Part shown: piece by piece, positions 6,101 to 11,701 of the stretch
How the letters are laid out: every line of letters starts with the position of its first letter
How positions within the stretch are numbered: the stretch's first letter is position 1
The notes under the pieces: model-generated
The model's input: the letters and a program-made list of their open reading frames with translations, nothing else
Told to the model about the DNA's origin: nothing
Databases searched by the model: none
Assembly (NCBI GenBank): GCA_036271855.1
Contig: DATAZV010000333.1
Coordinates: 1 to 11,701, forward strand
Source of the DNA: JAQGMJ01 sp036271855
GTDB lineage: Bacteria; Pseudomonadota; Gammaproteobacteria; Burkholderiales; JAEUOS01
Direction: 5' to 3'
Length of the DNA stretch: 11,701 bases
Program-made: the position numbers and the translations under genes

Positions 6101-6937
6101 ATGAAAATTTCACCATTGGGTGATGTGATGGGCGCCGAGGTTACCGGCGTCGATTTGAGCAATCTGAGCGCGGCTGAGCGCGAAGCGTTGAATCAGGCGC
6201 TGCTGGATCATCTGGTCCTGTGCGTGCGCGACCAGCATTTCGACGACGTCGGCCCGTTCCTCGACGGGGCGCGCAACTTCGGCGTGCCGAAGGTGCAGCA
6301 TCTCGAGTCGTACCGCTCCGACAAAAACCCGGAAGCCGGTGTGATCACGAGCGAGGACCGCGACGTCAAGGACGGCAAGCGGATCATCCGCGGCACCATG
6401 TTCCACACCGACGAATCGTTCATTTCGGAACCGCCGAAGGCCACCGTCGTCTACGCCGTCACCATTCCCGGCAAGGGCGGCAACACGCGTTTCGTCAATA
6501 TGCGCAAGGCCTACGAGACGCTGGACGAAGCGACCAAAAAGCAGATCGAGGCCTTGCAGGCGGTGCACTACTACGGCAAGCAGCGGCCCGGCCGCAAGGT
6601 GCCATCGCTCACCGACGAGCAGCTCAAGAACACGCCGCCGGTGACGCATCCGGTGGTCCGGACCAACCAGGAAACCGGCAAGAAGGCGCTTTATGTGCAT
6701 GAGACGATGACCGACTACGTCGTCGACATGGAGCCCGCGCAAAGCGAAGCGCTGCTGCGCAAGCTGTACGACCACAGCGCGCAAAATCCGGCGCTGCAAT
6801 ACAGCCATGCATGGCGCACCGGCGACTTCGTCATCTGGGACGATCGCGCGACCCTGCATGCGGCGACGGCCGATTACGCGGAAAACGAAAAGCGCCTGCT
6901 CTATCGCACCATGATCAAGGGCGGCCCGACGCACTAG
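6101..6937 (+). CDS. TauD/TfdA-family Fe(II)/2-oxoglutarate-dependent dioxygenase
   Basis: Cytoplasmic enzyme expected to hydroxylate its substrate with O2 and 2-oxoglutarate, often leading to release of a leaving group, as TauD does for taurine and TfdA for 2,4-D. The 278-residue protein has the facial triad: FHTDESF with His102 and Asp104, and the distal His253 in DDRATLHAATADY (247-259). Arg265 and Arg269 in RLLYR are the family's 2-oxoglutarate and substrate-side arginines. The GGNT motif (126-129) and the N-terminal GDVMGAEVTGVDLS (7-20) are also typical. The length is that of TauD/TfdA. The substrate cannot be assigned: the neighbours (Bug receptor, MmgE/PrpD protein) point to a carboxylated compound, whereas the CysB-like regulator could hint at organosulfur chemistry. 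It is followed by the MmgE/PrpD gene after 25 nt. Confidence 0.93.
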   Translation: MKISPLGDVMGAEVTGVDLSNLSAAEREALNQALLDHLVLCVRDQHFDDVGPFLDGARNFGVPKVQHLESYRSDKNPEAGVITSEDRDVKDGKRIIRGTMFHTDESFISEPPKATVVYAVTIPGKGGNTRFVNMRKAYETLDEATKKQIEALQAVHYYGKQRPGRKVPSLTDEQLKNTPPVTHPVVRTNQETGKKALYVHETMTDYVVDMEPAQSEALLRKLYDHSAQNPALQYSHAWRTGDFVIWDDRATLHAATADYAENEKRLLYRTMIKGGPTH

Positions 6938-6948
6938 CGCGCACTGCC

Positions 6949-6954
6949 GGAGAA
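6949..6954 (+). promoter_or_regulatory. Ribosome-binding site of the MmgE/PrpD gene
   Basis: GGAGAA in the 25-nt gap after the dioxygenase stop, 8 nt before the ATG at 6963. It supports this start and same-transcript translation. Confidence 0.65.
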
Positions 6955-6962
6955 GAACACCG

Positions 6963-8324
6963 ATGGACAAAAGCACCGAAGCCCTTGCTTCCTACGCCGG
7001 CAACTTCCGCTTCGAGGAAATTCCCGCGGAAGTCCTGCACAGCGCCAAATGCAAGGTGATCGATGCCCTGGGCTGCGCCATGGGCGGCTACCCCACCGAG
7101 CTGTGCACGATCACCCGCGCCATGGCGCAGGCGAGCACCGGCAGCCCGTCGGCGCGGGTGCTGGGTTCGCAGGCGCCGAGCACGCCGGCGATGGCGGCAT
7201 TCGCCAACGGCACGATGGTGCATGCACAGGACTTCAACGACGTCTACATGTCGCAGTCGACCTGCCATCCGAGTGATGGCCTGTCCGGCGTGCTGGCGAC
7301 GGCCGATGCGCTCGGCGCCAGCGGCGCATCGCTGCTGGCGGCGACGATATTGTCCTACGAGGTGAGCTGCAATTTCGCCGACGTGATTCCGCGCGAGCAG
7401 GGGCTCGACAACACCTTCTATTGCCTGGTCGGAAGCGCCCTGGCCAGCGCCAGGCTGATGGGCCTGGACATGGCGCAATTGCAGAACACGGTCGCGCTTG
7501 CCGTGGTGCCCAACGTGACCCTGGAGCAGACCCGCACCGGCGCATTGTCGATGTGGAAGAATTGCGCCGGCGCCAATGCGGCGCGCAATGCGGTCTTTGC
7601 GGCGGAGGCGGCGCGCGCCGGGCTCACCGGGCCGGACGCGCCGATCGAAGGCAAATGGGGGCTGTGGAACAACCTCGGGCTGCAATTCGAATGGGCGCCC
7701 TTTGGCGGCGCCGCCACGCCTTACCGCATCAGCCAGACCAACCTCAAGCGCTACCCCGCCGTCGCGCACGCGCAAAGCCCGATCACCGCCGCGCTGCAAC
7801 TGCGCGAGGGCCTGCGGGTGGAAGACATCGAGGCCATCGCCATCGAGTCCTATTGGGTCGCCAAGCGCTTCGAGGATCCACGTTCGCCCCTGTGGAGTCC
7901 GGCCAGTCACGAAACCGCCGGCAACAGCATCCCCTACCTGGTTGCCGTCGCGCTCACCGACGGCGACGTCACCGAGCAGAGCTTCGATGCGGGGCGCCTG
8001 GCCGACCCGCGTCTTCATGCACTGATCAAAAAGACGACCATTCGCGAGACCGCTGCCTTCAATGCGCTGTACCCGAGTGAATGGCCCTGCCGGATCGAGA
8101 TCACCCTGACGTCGGGCGATAAAAGGGTGGCGGAGACCCGGTACTTCAAGGGACACACGAAAAGCCCGCTTTCGGAGGCTGAAGTGGAAACCAAGTTCCG
8201 CCAACTGGCCGCGCCGGTGCTGGCCGCATCCGATATTGAGAAGATACTGGCCAGCCTGTGGAAGCTCGAAGAGGTGAGCGACATTCGCACGGTGCTGGGC
8301 TTGTTTGCCGCCGTGCCGCATTAG
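6963..8324 (+). CDS. MmgE/PrpD-family protein (dehydratase, epimerase or decarboxylase of a carboxylate)
   Basis: The family includes 2-methylcitrate dehydratase, cis-aconitate decarboxylase and iminodisuccinate epimerase; all act on di- or tricarboxylates without a cofactor. The 453 residues show the two-domain layout: an all-helical domain in two halves around a C-terminal alpha/beta lid (about 265-395). Visible motifs are KVIDALGCAMGG (31-42), the active-site region MVHAQDFNDVYM (85-96) with Asp90 and Asp93 followed by CHPSDG (101-106, His102), SMWKNCAGANAARNAVFAA (196-214, Lys199) and LKRYPAVAHAQ (261-271, Lys262). The section holding a catalytic His in cis-aconitate decarboxylase appears as LDNTFYCLVG (148-157) without His, so the exact reaction may differ. 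Last gene of the likely operon. Two AUA codons. The substrate is unknown. Confidence 0.9.
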   Translation: MDKSTEALASYAGNFRFEEIPAEVLHSAKCKVIDALGCAMGGYPTELCTITRAMAQASTGSPSARVLGSQAPSTPAMAAFANGTMVHAQDFNDVYMSQSTCHPSDGLSGVLATADALGASGASLLAATILSYEVSCNFADVIPREQGLDNTFYCLVGSALASARLMGLDMAQLQNTVALAVVPNVTLEQTRTGALSMWKNCAGANAARNAVFAAEAARAGLTGPDAPIEGKWGLWNNLGLQFEWAPFGGAATPYRISQTNLKRYPAVAHAQSPITAALQLREGLRVEDIEAIAIESYWVAKRFEDPRSPLWSPASHETAGNSIPYLVAVALTDGDVTEQSFDAGRLADPRLHALIKKTTIRETAAFNALYPSEWPCRIEITLTSGDKRVAETRYFKGHTKSPLSEAEVETKFRQLAAPVLAASDIEKILASLWKLEEVSDIRTVLGLFAAVPH

Positions 8325-8325
8325 C

Positions 8326-8341
8326 ATGGCCGGAGGGCCAT
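8326..8341 (+). repeat. Stem-loop just after the MmgE/PrpD stop codon
   Basis: ATGGCC-GGAG-GGCCAT forms a perfect 6-bp stem with a 4-nt loop, starting 2 nt after the stop codon. No T-run follows, so it is not a standard intrinsic terminator. It could protect the 3' end of the operon mRNA or act in a Rho-dependent context. Confidence 0.45.
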
Positions 8342-8360
8342 CGGTACATCGGGCGATCGG
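8340..8360. repeat. Three ATCGG repeats with an exact 8-bp period
   Basis: ATCGG occurs at 8340, 8348 and 8356 in the intergenic region after the MmgE/PrpD gene. The spacing is exactly 8 bp each time. Function unknown; the array is very short. Confidence 0.4.
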
Positions 8361-8380
8361 TGAGTAGCGGCTACCTGGTT

Positions 8381-8412
8381 GAAAAATAACAATTTTTCCG
8401 GCCATCATGGCC
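8381..8412. repeat. AT-rich stem-loop followed by a GGCCAT/ATGGCC dyad
   Basis: GAAAAAT-AACA-ATTTTTC (8381-8398) is a perfect 7-bp inverted repeat, and GGCCAT-C-ATGGCC (8400-8412) is a perfect 6-bp one immediately after it. The second uses the same arms as the hairpin at 8326-8341, so alternative pairings between the two are possible. In the rest of this 209-bp gap (8413-8533) I see only a GGGCA/TGCCC hairpin (8432-8451) and a lone -10-like TATAGT (8483-8488). Confidence 0.45.
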
Positions 8413-8533
8413 TGCCACGGGGCGCGAAACCGGGCAATTTGCCGAATGCCCAAGCGCGGCGGCACCATCTGGGCAATGCGGCTATAGTGCTCCCCTTGTT
8501 CAGCCGTCCCGGCTGGGTCCGCTCCAGGTTTCC

Positions 8534-8989
8534 ATGCAAGATCGCCCCTTCAGCGCCCGCAGCGCCGTGTTTCTCGCCGTTGCGCTGGCGATTGCCGTTT
8601 TTGGCGGCATGTTCTTTTTCGGGCATTTTTTCGGCGGCCATTCGGAGGCGGATTGCCAGGCCCTCCCGATACAGCTGGCGCTTTCGCCCTCGGGCCAGCG
8701 CCAGGCGCGGCAGGAGCAGGAAGCCTGCGGCAGCACCGACGAACTACATACCCGGGTGCTACTGGGCGCCAGCGGCGGTGGGGAGCCGGTGACGGCATTC
8801 GCCGCCACCACGGGCAAGGCGCTGGGGGCGAACTCGGTCGGCCAGCGCGCCCTGGCGCTGACCCTGCGCTGGGAGGGCGAAAACCGCCTGCTGATCATTC
8901 ATCCGGCCAATGTGGCTTCGCAGCTCCCGGCCGGCATTTATGGCGGCGTGGAAGTGCGCCTGCAGGCGGCGCCGGCCGCCGGTCATTAG
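8534..8989 (+). CDS. Small membrane-anchored protein of unknown function
   Basis: I do not recognise this 151-residue protein. The N-terminus is a short polar stretch (1-10) followed by one strongly hydrophobic helix, AVFLAVALAIAVFGGMFFFG (11-30). It should therefore be a signal anchor with the rest in the periplasm. The soluble part has two cysteines (41 and 65) that could form a disulfide, a Gln/Arg/Glu-rich helix (about 54-64), and a beta-rich C-terminal half ending in Ala/Gly. Support for it being real: an ATG with a weak AGG before it, a TATAGT -10-like hexamer at 8483-8488, coding-like third-position GC bias, and a good terminator shortly after its stop. It has no obvious partner; hrcA downstream has its own promoter signal. 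Confidence 0.7.
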   Translation: MQDRPFSARSAVFLAVALAIAVFGGMFFFGHFFGGHSEADCQALPIQLALSPSGQRQARQEQEACGSTDELHTRVLLGASGGGEPVTAFAATTGKALGANSVGQRALALTLRWEGENRLLIIHPANVASQLPAGIYGGVEVRLQAAPAAGH

Positions 8990-9036
8990 GCGACCGGGCC
9001 GATAGCCGACCCATAAGCCAAAATTATGCGGAAGAC

Positions 9037-9056
9037 CCCGCAGCTTTGCGGGTTTT
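9037..9056 (+). terminator. Rho-independent terminator upstream of hrcA
   Basis: CCCGCA-GCTT-TGCGGG is a perfect 6-bp GC-rich stem with a 4-nt loop, followed directly by TTTT. It lies 47 nt after the stop of the unknown gene and ends only 3 nt before the hrcA -10 box, insulating hrcA from upstream transcription. Confidence 0.75.
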
Positions 9057-9059
9057 GGC

Positions 9060-9065
9060 TACAAT
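9060..9065 (+). promoter_or_regulatory. -10 element of hrcA
   Basis: TACAAT matches five of six consensus bases and ends 7 nt before the hrcA ATG. Transcription would then start at about 9072-9073, giving an mRNA with essentially no leader. The -35 position (around 9037-9042) falls in the terminator stem and has no good match. No CIRCE inverted repeat is present here. Confidence 0.5.
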
Positions 9066-9072
9066 CAATCCC

Positions 9073-10095
9073 ATGCTCGACCAACGCGCCCGTACCCTGC
9101 TCAAAACCCTGGTGGAGCGTTACATCGCCGACGGCCAGCCGGTGGGTTCGCGCGCGCTGTCGAAGTTTTCCGGCCTCGACCTGTCGCCGGCGACCATCCG
9201 CAACGTGATGGCGGACCTGGAAGACTTAGGCTTCATCGCCAGCCCGCACACCTCCGCCGGGCGCATTCCGACCCCGCGCGGCTACCGCATGTTCGTCGAT
9301 ACCCTGATCACGGTGCAGCCGCTGAACGAGGCGGCGCAGCAGGAACTCAAGGGCCGGGTAATGCCGGACCAGCCGCAGCGCGTGATCAGCGCGGCCGCCT
9401 CCATGCTCTCCGACCTGTCGCAATTCGCCGGCGTGGTGATGGCGCCCAAGCGCCCCACGGCATTCCGCCACATCGAATTCCTCAATCTTTCCGACAAGCG
9501 CGTGTTGCTGATCCTGGTGACCCCGGACGGCGACGTGCAAAACCGCATCCTGTTCACCGACCGCGCGCATACGCAATCGCAACTGGTGGAGGCGGCCAAC
9601 TTCCTCAACCAGCATTACGCCGGCGTCGACTTCGACACCATCCGCATCCGCCTGCACGACGAGTTGAAGGAATTGCGCGAAGACATCGTGCGCCTGACCG
9701 AGGCGGCGGTGCAGGCCGGCGGCCAGGCCCTGGCGGAAACCAACGAGAGCTATGTCATCTCGGGCGAGAAAAACCTGCTCGGCATCTCCGACCTGTCGGC
9801 CGACCGCGAGAGCCTGCGCAAGCTGTTCGACATGTTCGACCACAAGACCGCGCTGATGCAGCTGCTGGAAATGTCCAGCCGCGCCGACGGCGTGCAGATT
9901 TTCATCGGCGGCGAATCGCAGCTGGTGCCGCTGGACGAAATGAGCATCGTCACCGCCCCCTATGCGGTGGACGGTCGCATTGTCGGCACCCTGGGGGTGA
10001 TCGGGCCGACCCGCATGGCCTACGAGAGGGTGATCCCGATCGTCGACATCACGGCACGCCTGCTGACCAACGCGCTGTCCCACAGCAACTCCTGA
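9073..10095 (+). CDS. hrcA: Heat-inducible transcription repressor HrcA
   Basis: Repressor of class I heat-shock genes; in characterised systems it binds the CIRCE element upstream of groESL or dnaK operons and depends on GroEL for activity. The 340-residue protein has the winged helix-turn-helix at its N-terminus, with GSRALSKFSGLDLSPATIRN (25-44) and DLEDLGFIASPHTSAGRIPT (48-67), then YRMFVDTL (71-78). The GAF-like core and the LVPLDEMSIVTAPYAVDGR region near the C-terminus are in place, and the length matches the family. The frame is open far upstream, but the ATG at 9073 is chosen because it gives the family N-terminus MLDQRARTLLKTLVERYI and follows the -10 box directly. There is no ribosome-binding site, which fits a leaderless mRNA. 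hemH follows after 47 nt. Confidence 0.97.
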   Translation: MLDQRARTLLKTLVERYIADGQPVGSRALSKFSGLDLSPATIRNVMADLEDLGFIASPHTSAGRIPTPRGYRMFVDTLITVQPLNEAAQQELKGRVMPDQPQRVISAAASMLSDLSQFAGVVMAPKRPTAFRHIEFLNLSDKRVLLILVTPDGDVQNRILFTDRAHTQSQLVEAANFLNQHYAGVDFDTIRIRLHDELKELREDIVRLTEAAVQAGGQALAETNESYVISGEKNLLGISDLSADRESLRKLFDMFDHKTALMQLLEMSSRADGVQIFIGGESQLVPLDEMSIVTAPYAVDGRIVGTLGVIGPTRMAYERVIPIVDITARLLTNALSHSNS

Positions 10096-10102
10096 GGCCA
10101 CC

Positions 10103-10121
10103 GCCGGGCACATCGCCCGGC
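10103..10121 (+). repeat. GC-rich hairpin between hrcA and hemH
   Basis: GCCGGGC-ACATC-GCCCGGC is a perfect 7-bp stem with a 5-nt loop, 7 nt after the hrcA stop. It has no T-run (CCGGTAAAAG follows), so it is not a standard terminator. It may attenuate or stabilise the shared transcript. Confidence 0.55.
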
Positions 10122-10142
10122 CGGTAAAAGAACAAGACCTTG

Positions 10143-11240
10143 ATGCCACGTTTCCGATCGCCGCCTGCTTACCAGCATGGCAGCGCGCGCAAGACCGGCG
10201 TGCTGCTGACCAACCTCGGTTCGCCCGACGCGCCCGAAGCCCCGGCGGTGCGGCGCTACCTGAAGCAGTTTCTTTCCGACCCGCGGGTGGTGGAGATTCC
10301 GCGCCCGCTGTGGTGGCTGATCTTGAACGGCATCATCCTCAACGTGCGGCCGAAAAAGTCGGCGGCGAAATATCAAAGCATCTGGCTGCCCGAGGGTTCG
10401 CCGCTGAAGGTGCATACCGAGCGCCAGGTGAAATACCTGCGCGGCTTTTTGCACCAGCGCGGCGTCGAAGGGGTGGAAGTGGCGGGCGCGCAGCGCTACG
10501 CCAATCCGCCGATCGCTTCAGCGCTGGACGAACTCGTCGCCAAGGGCTGCGACCGCATCCTGGTGTTGCCGCTATACCCGCAATACGCCGCCAGCACCAC
10601 CGCCAGCACCTACGACGCGGTGGCAGCCTGGGGCGCCGGTGCGCGCAACCTGCCGGGCTTCAATTTCGTGCGCAACTTTCACGATCACCCCGGCTACATC
10701 GCCGCGCTGGCGGCTTCGGTGCGCGAGCATTGGGAAAAAGAGCAGGGGCCGCCGGACGTGCTGCTGATGAGCTTTCACGGCCTGCCGCGCCGTAGCCTGG
10801 AACTGGGCGACCCCTACCACTGCGAGTGCCTGAAAACCGGCCGCCTGCTGGCTGAACAACTCGGCCTGGAAGAGGGCAAATACCGCATCACCTTCCAGTC
10901 GCGCTTCGGCAAGGCGGAGTGGCTGCAGCCCTACACCGCGCCCACCCGGGCCGAACTCGGCCGCGCCGGCACCGGCCGGGTCGACGTGATCTGCCCCGGC
11001 TTCGTCTCCGATTGCCTGGAAACCCTGGAAGAAATCGCCATCGAAGGCCGCGACGAATTCCTCGCCGCCGGCGGCAAGAAATTCACCTACATCCCCTGCC
11101 TGAACGAGCGTGATGACTGGCTGCATGCGCTGACCGACCTGGTGCAATCGCACCTGCAGGGCATGCTGCATGCGAAGGAGTCGGTATCCGAACTGGTGGC
11201 GGCACGCGCCGCCGCGCTGGAGCGCGGCGCAAAGCAGTAG
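10143..11240 (+). CDS. hemH: Ferrochelatase
   Basis: Inserts Fe2+ into protoporphyrin IX, the last step of protoheme synthesis, at the cytoplasmic face of the membrane. The 365-residue protein opens with KTGVLLTNLGSPDAP (17-31), a family N-terminal motif. It carries the catalytic His212 in LMSFHGLPRRS (208-218), the conserved DPYHCEC (223-229), FQSRFGKAEWLQPY (251-264) and VICPGFVSDCLETLEEI (282-298) with the acidic residues of the metal path. It has a C-terminal extension rich in Ala and Glu. The ATG at 10143 is preferred to the adjacent in-frame TTG (10140); a loose purine-rich AAAAGAACAAGA lies upstream. It probably shares a transcript with hrcA and converges on truB with a 7-nt gap. Confidence 0.97.
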   Translation: MPRFRSPPAYQHGSARKTGVLLTNLGSPDAPEAPAVRRYLKQFLSDPRVVEIPRPLWWLILNGIILNVRPKKSAAKYQSIWLPEGSPLKVHTERQVKYLRGFLHQRGVEGVEVAGAQRYANPPIASALDELVAKGCDRILVLPLYPQYAASTTASTYDAVAAWGAGARNLPGFNFVRNFHDHPGYIAALAASVREHWEKEQGPPDVLLMSFHGLPRRSLELGDPYHCECLKTGRLLAEQLGLEEGKYRITFQSRFGKAEWLQPYTAPTRAELGRAGTGRVDVICPGFVSDCLETLEEIAIEGRDEFLAAGGKKFTYIPCLNERDDWLHALTDLVQSHLQGMLHAKESVSELVAARAAALERGAKQ

Positions 11241-11247
11241 GCGCCGC

Positions 11248-11701
11248 TCAGGCGGCCAGGCGCTCGGGGTGCGCCACGCCATCGGCCACGCGCACCAGGC
11301 CGAGAAAGCGCTGCTCGGGGTCATAGGCGCGCGCCAGGCCCGGTGCCGCCTGCAGCGGCAGGCGCTGGCCCTGGCGCAAGCGCGCGGCTAGCGCGGCATC
11401 GAGCTGGATCGAGGGCAGCGCCGCAACCAGGGCATCCACCGGGCGCAGGGCGGCCATGCGCGCAGTGATGTCCATCTCCTGCAATTGCGCCAGAGTGATG
11501 GCGCCGCCCAGATCAAAGCCGCCGGTCGCCTCACGCCGCAGCGCCGTCAGGTGCGCGCCGCAGCCCAGGGTCTCGCCGATGTCCTCCGCCAGCGTGCGCA
11601 CGTAGGTGCCTTTGCTGCAGGTGACGCGAAAGCTCACGCTGTCGCCGTCGCGCGCGACCAGGTCCAGCGCGTGGATCATTACCTGGCGCGGCTCGCGCTC
11701 C
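11248..11701 (-). CDS. truB: tRNA pseudouridine(55) synthase TruB, C-terminal 150 residues (cut by window edge)
   Basis: Makes pseudouridine-55 in the T-loop of tRNAs. The frame is open through the window edge; the visible part begins at REPRQVMIHALDLV, the family's REXRXVXIHXLXL segment, so the ATG at 11679 is internal and not the start. The catalytic Asp lies in the missing N-terminal part. CSKGTYVRTLAEDIG and LGCGAHLTALRREATGGF are the conserved RNA-binding and active-site motifs of the catalytic domain. The tail (LARAYDPEQRFLGLVRVADG) fits the small C-terminal domain found in many proteobacterial TruB proteins. It is convergent with hemH, with only 7 nt between stops; a weak GCCGC-TCAG-GCGGC hairpin spans the junction (11243-11256). 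Confidence 0.96.
   Translation of the reverse strand, partial: EREPRQVMIHALDLVARDGDSVSFRVTCSKGTYVRTLAEDIGETLGCGAHLTALRREATGGFDLGGAITLAQLQEMDITARMAALRPVDALVAALPSIQLDAALAARLRQGQRLPLQAAPGLARAYDPEQRFLGLVRVADGVAHPERLAA

Noticed and set aside
6915..8468. 517-codon open frame on the minus strand opposite the MmgE/PrpD gene
   Set aside because: No family motifs, Arg/Gly/His-rich composition typical of antisense GC-rich frames, and the plus strand carries an unmistakable gene.
8653..9072. Upstream extension of hrcA giving a 480-residue protein
   Set aside because: The extra 140 residues overlap the 8534 gene out of frame and the terminator, and are not part of the HrcA family; the ATG at 9073 gives the correct N-terminus.
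11236..11260. Bidirectional terminator between hemH and truB
   Set aside because: Only a 5-bp GCCGC/GCGGC stem, partly inside truB, and no T-runs on either strand.
1..11701. CRISPR array, insertion sequence, tRNA or rRNA gene, attachment site
   Set aside because: No regularly spaced repeats, transposase motifs, tRNA-like cloverleaf boxes or long terminal repeats were seen in reading both strands.

Overview
The window is GC-rich chromosomal DNA with the codon habits and gene families of a betaproteobacterium, most likely a member of the Burkholderiales such as an Oxalobacteraceae-type organism. The basis is the Bug-family periplasmic binding protein (a family strongly expanded in that order), an hrcA-hemH gene pair, and housekeeping proteins of the type seen in this group. 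The genus is an inference; no rRNA or other marker is present. All genes look intact except the two cut by the window edges.

Region 1 (1-3735, minus strand) is a compact drug-efflux operon reading right to left: a MarR-family repressor, an outer-membrane lipoprotein channel (OprM/NodT type), an EmrA-type membrane fusion protein and the first 110 codons of an EmrB-type DHA2 transporter. MarR and the channel overlap by ATGA; EmrA and EmrB are 2 nt apart. The promoter is near-consensus (TTGACA, 17 nt, TATTAT). A perfect 12-bp palindrome fills most of the spacer and is the obvious autorepression operator. The predicted transcription start falls on the marR ATG, so the mRNA may be leaderless.

Region 2 (3900-8324, plus strand) is the accessory part: a CysB-type LysR regulator, then a likely operon of a Bug/TctC solute-binding protein, a TauD/TfdA-family Fe(II)/2-oxoglutarate dioxygenase and an MmgE/PrpD-family protein. 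I read it as an uncharacterised catabolic module for a small carboxylated compound: capture by Bug, oxidation by the dioxygenase, and dehydration, epimerisation or decarboxylation of a carboxylate by the MmgE/PrpD protein, under the LysR regulator. The substrate cannot be read from the sequence. The TctA/TctB membrane subunits are absent. The regulator has lost the residues I recall as the sulfate ligands of true CysB, suggesting a different effector.

Region 3 (8325-8533) is a 209-bp intergenic stretch rich in small inverted repeats plus a short 8-bp-periodic repeat. It is followed by a small membrane-anchored protein of unknown function (8534-8989) and a Rho-independent terminator.

Region 4 (9037-11701) is core genome: hrcA (heat-shock repressor) and hemH (ferrochelatase) on the plus strand, with a GC hairpin between them, converging on truB (tRNA pseudouridine-55 synthase, C-terminal part) on the minus strand with a 7-nt gap.
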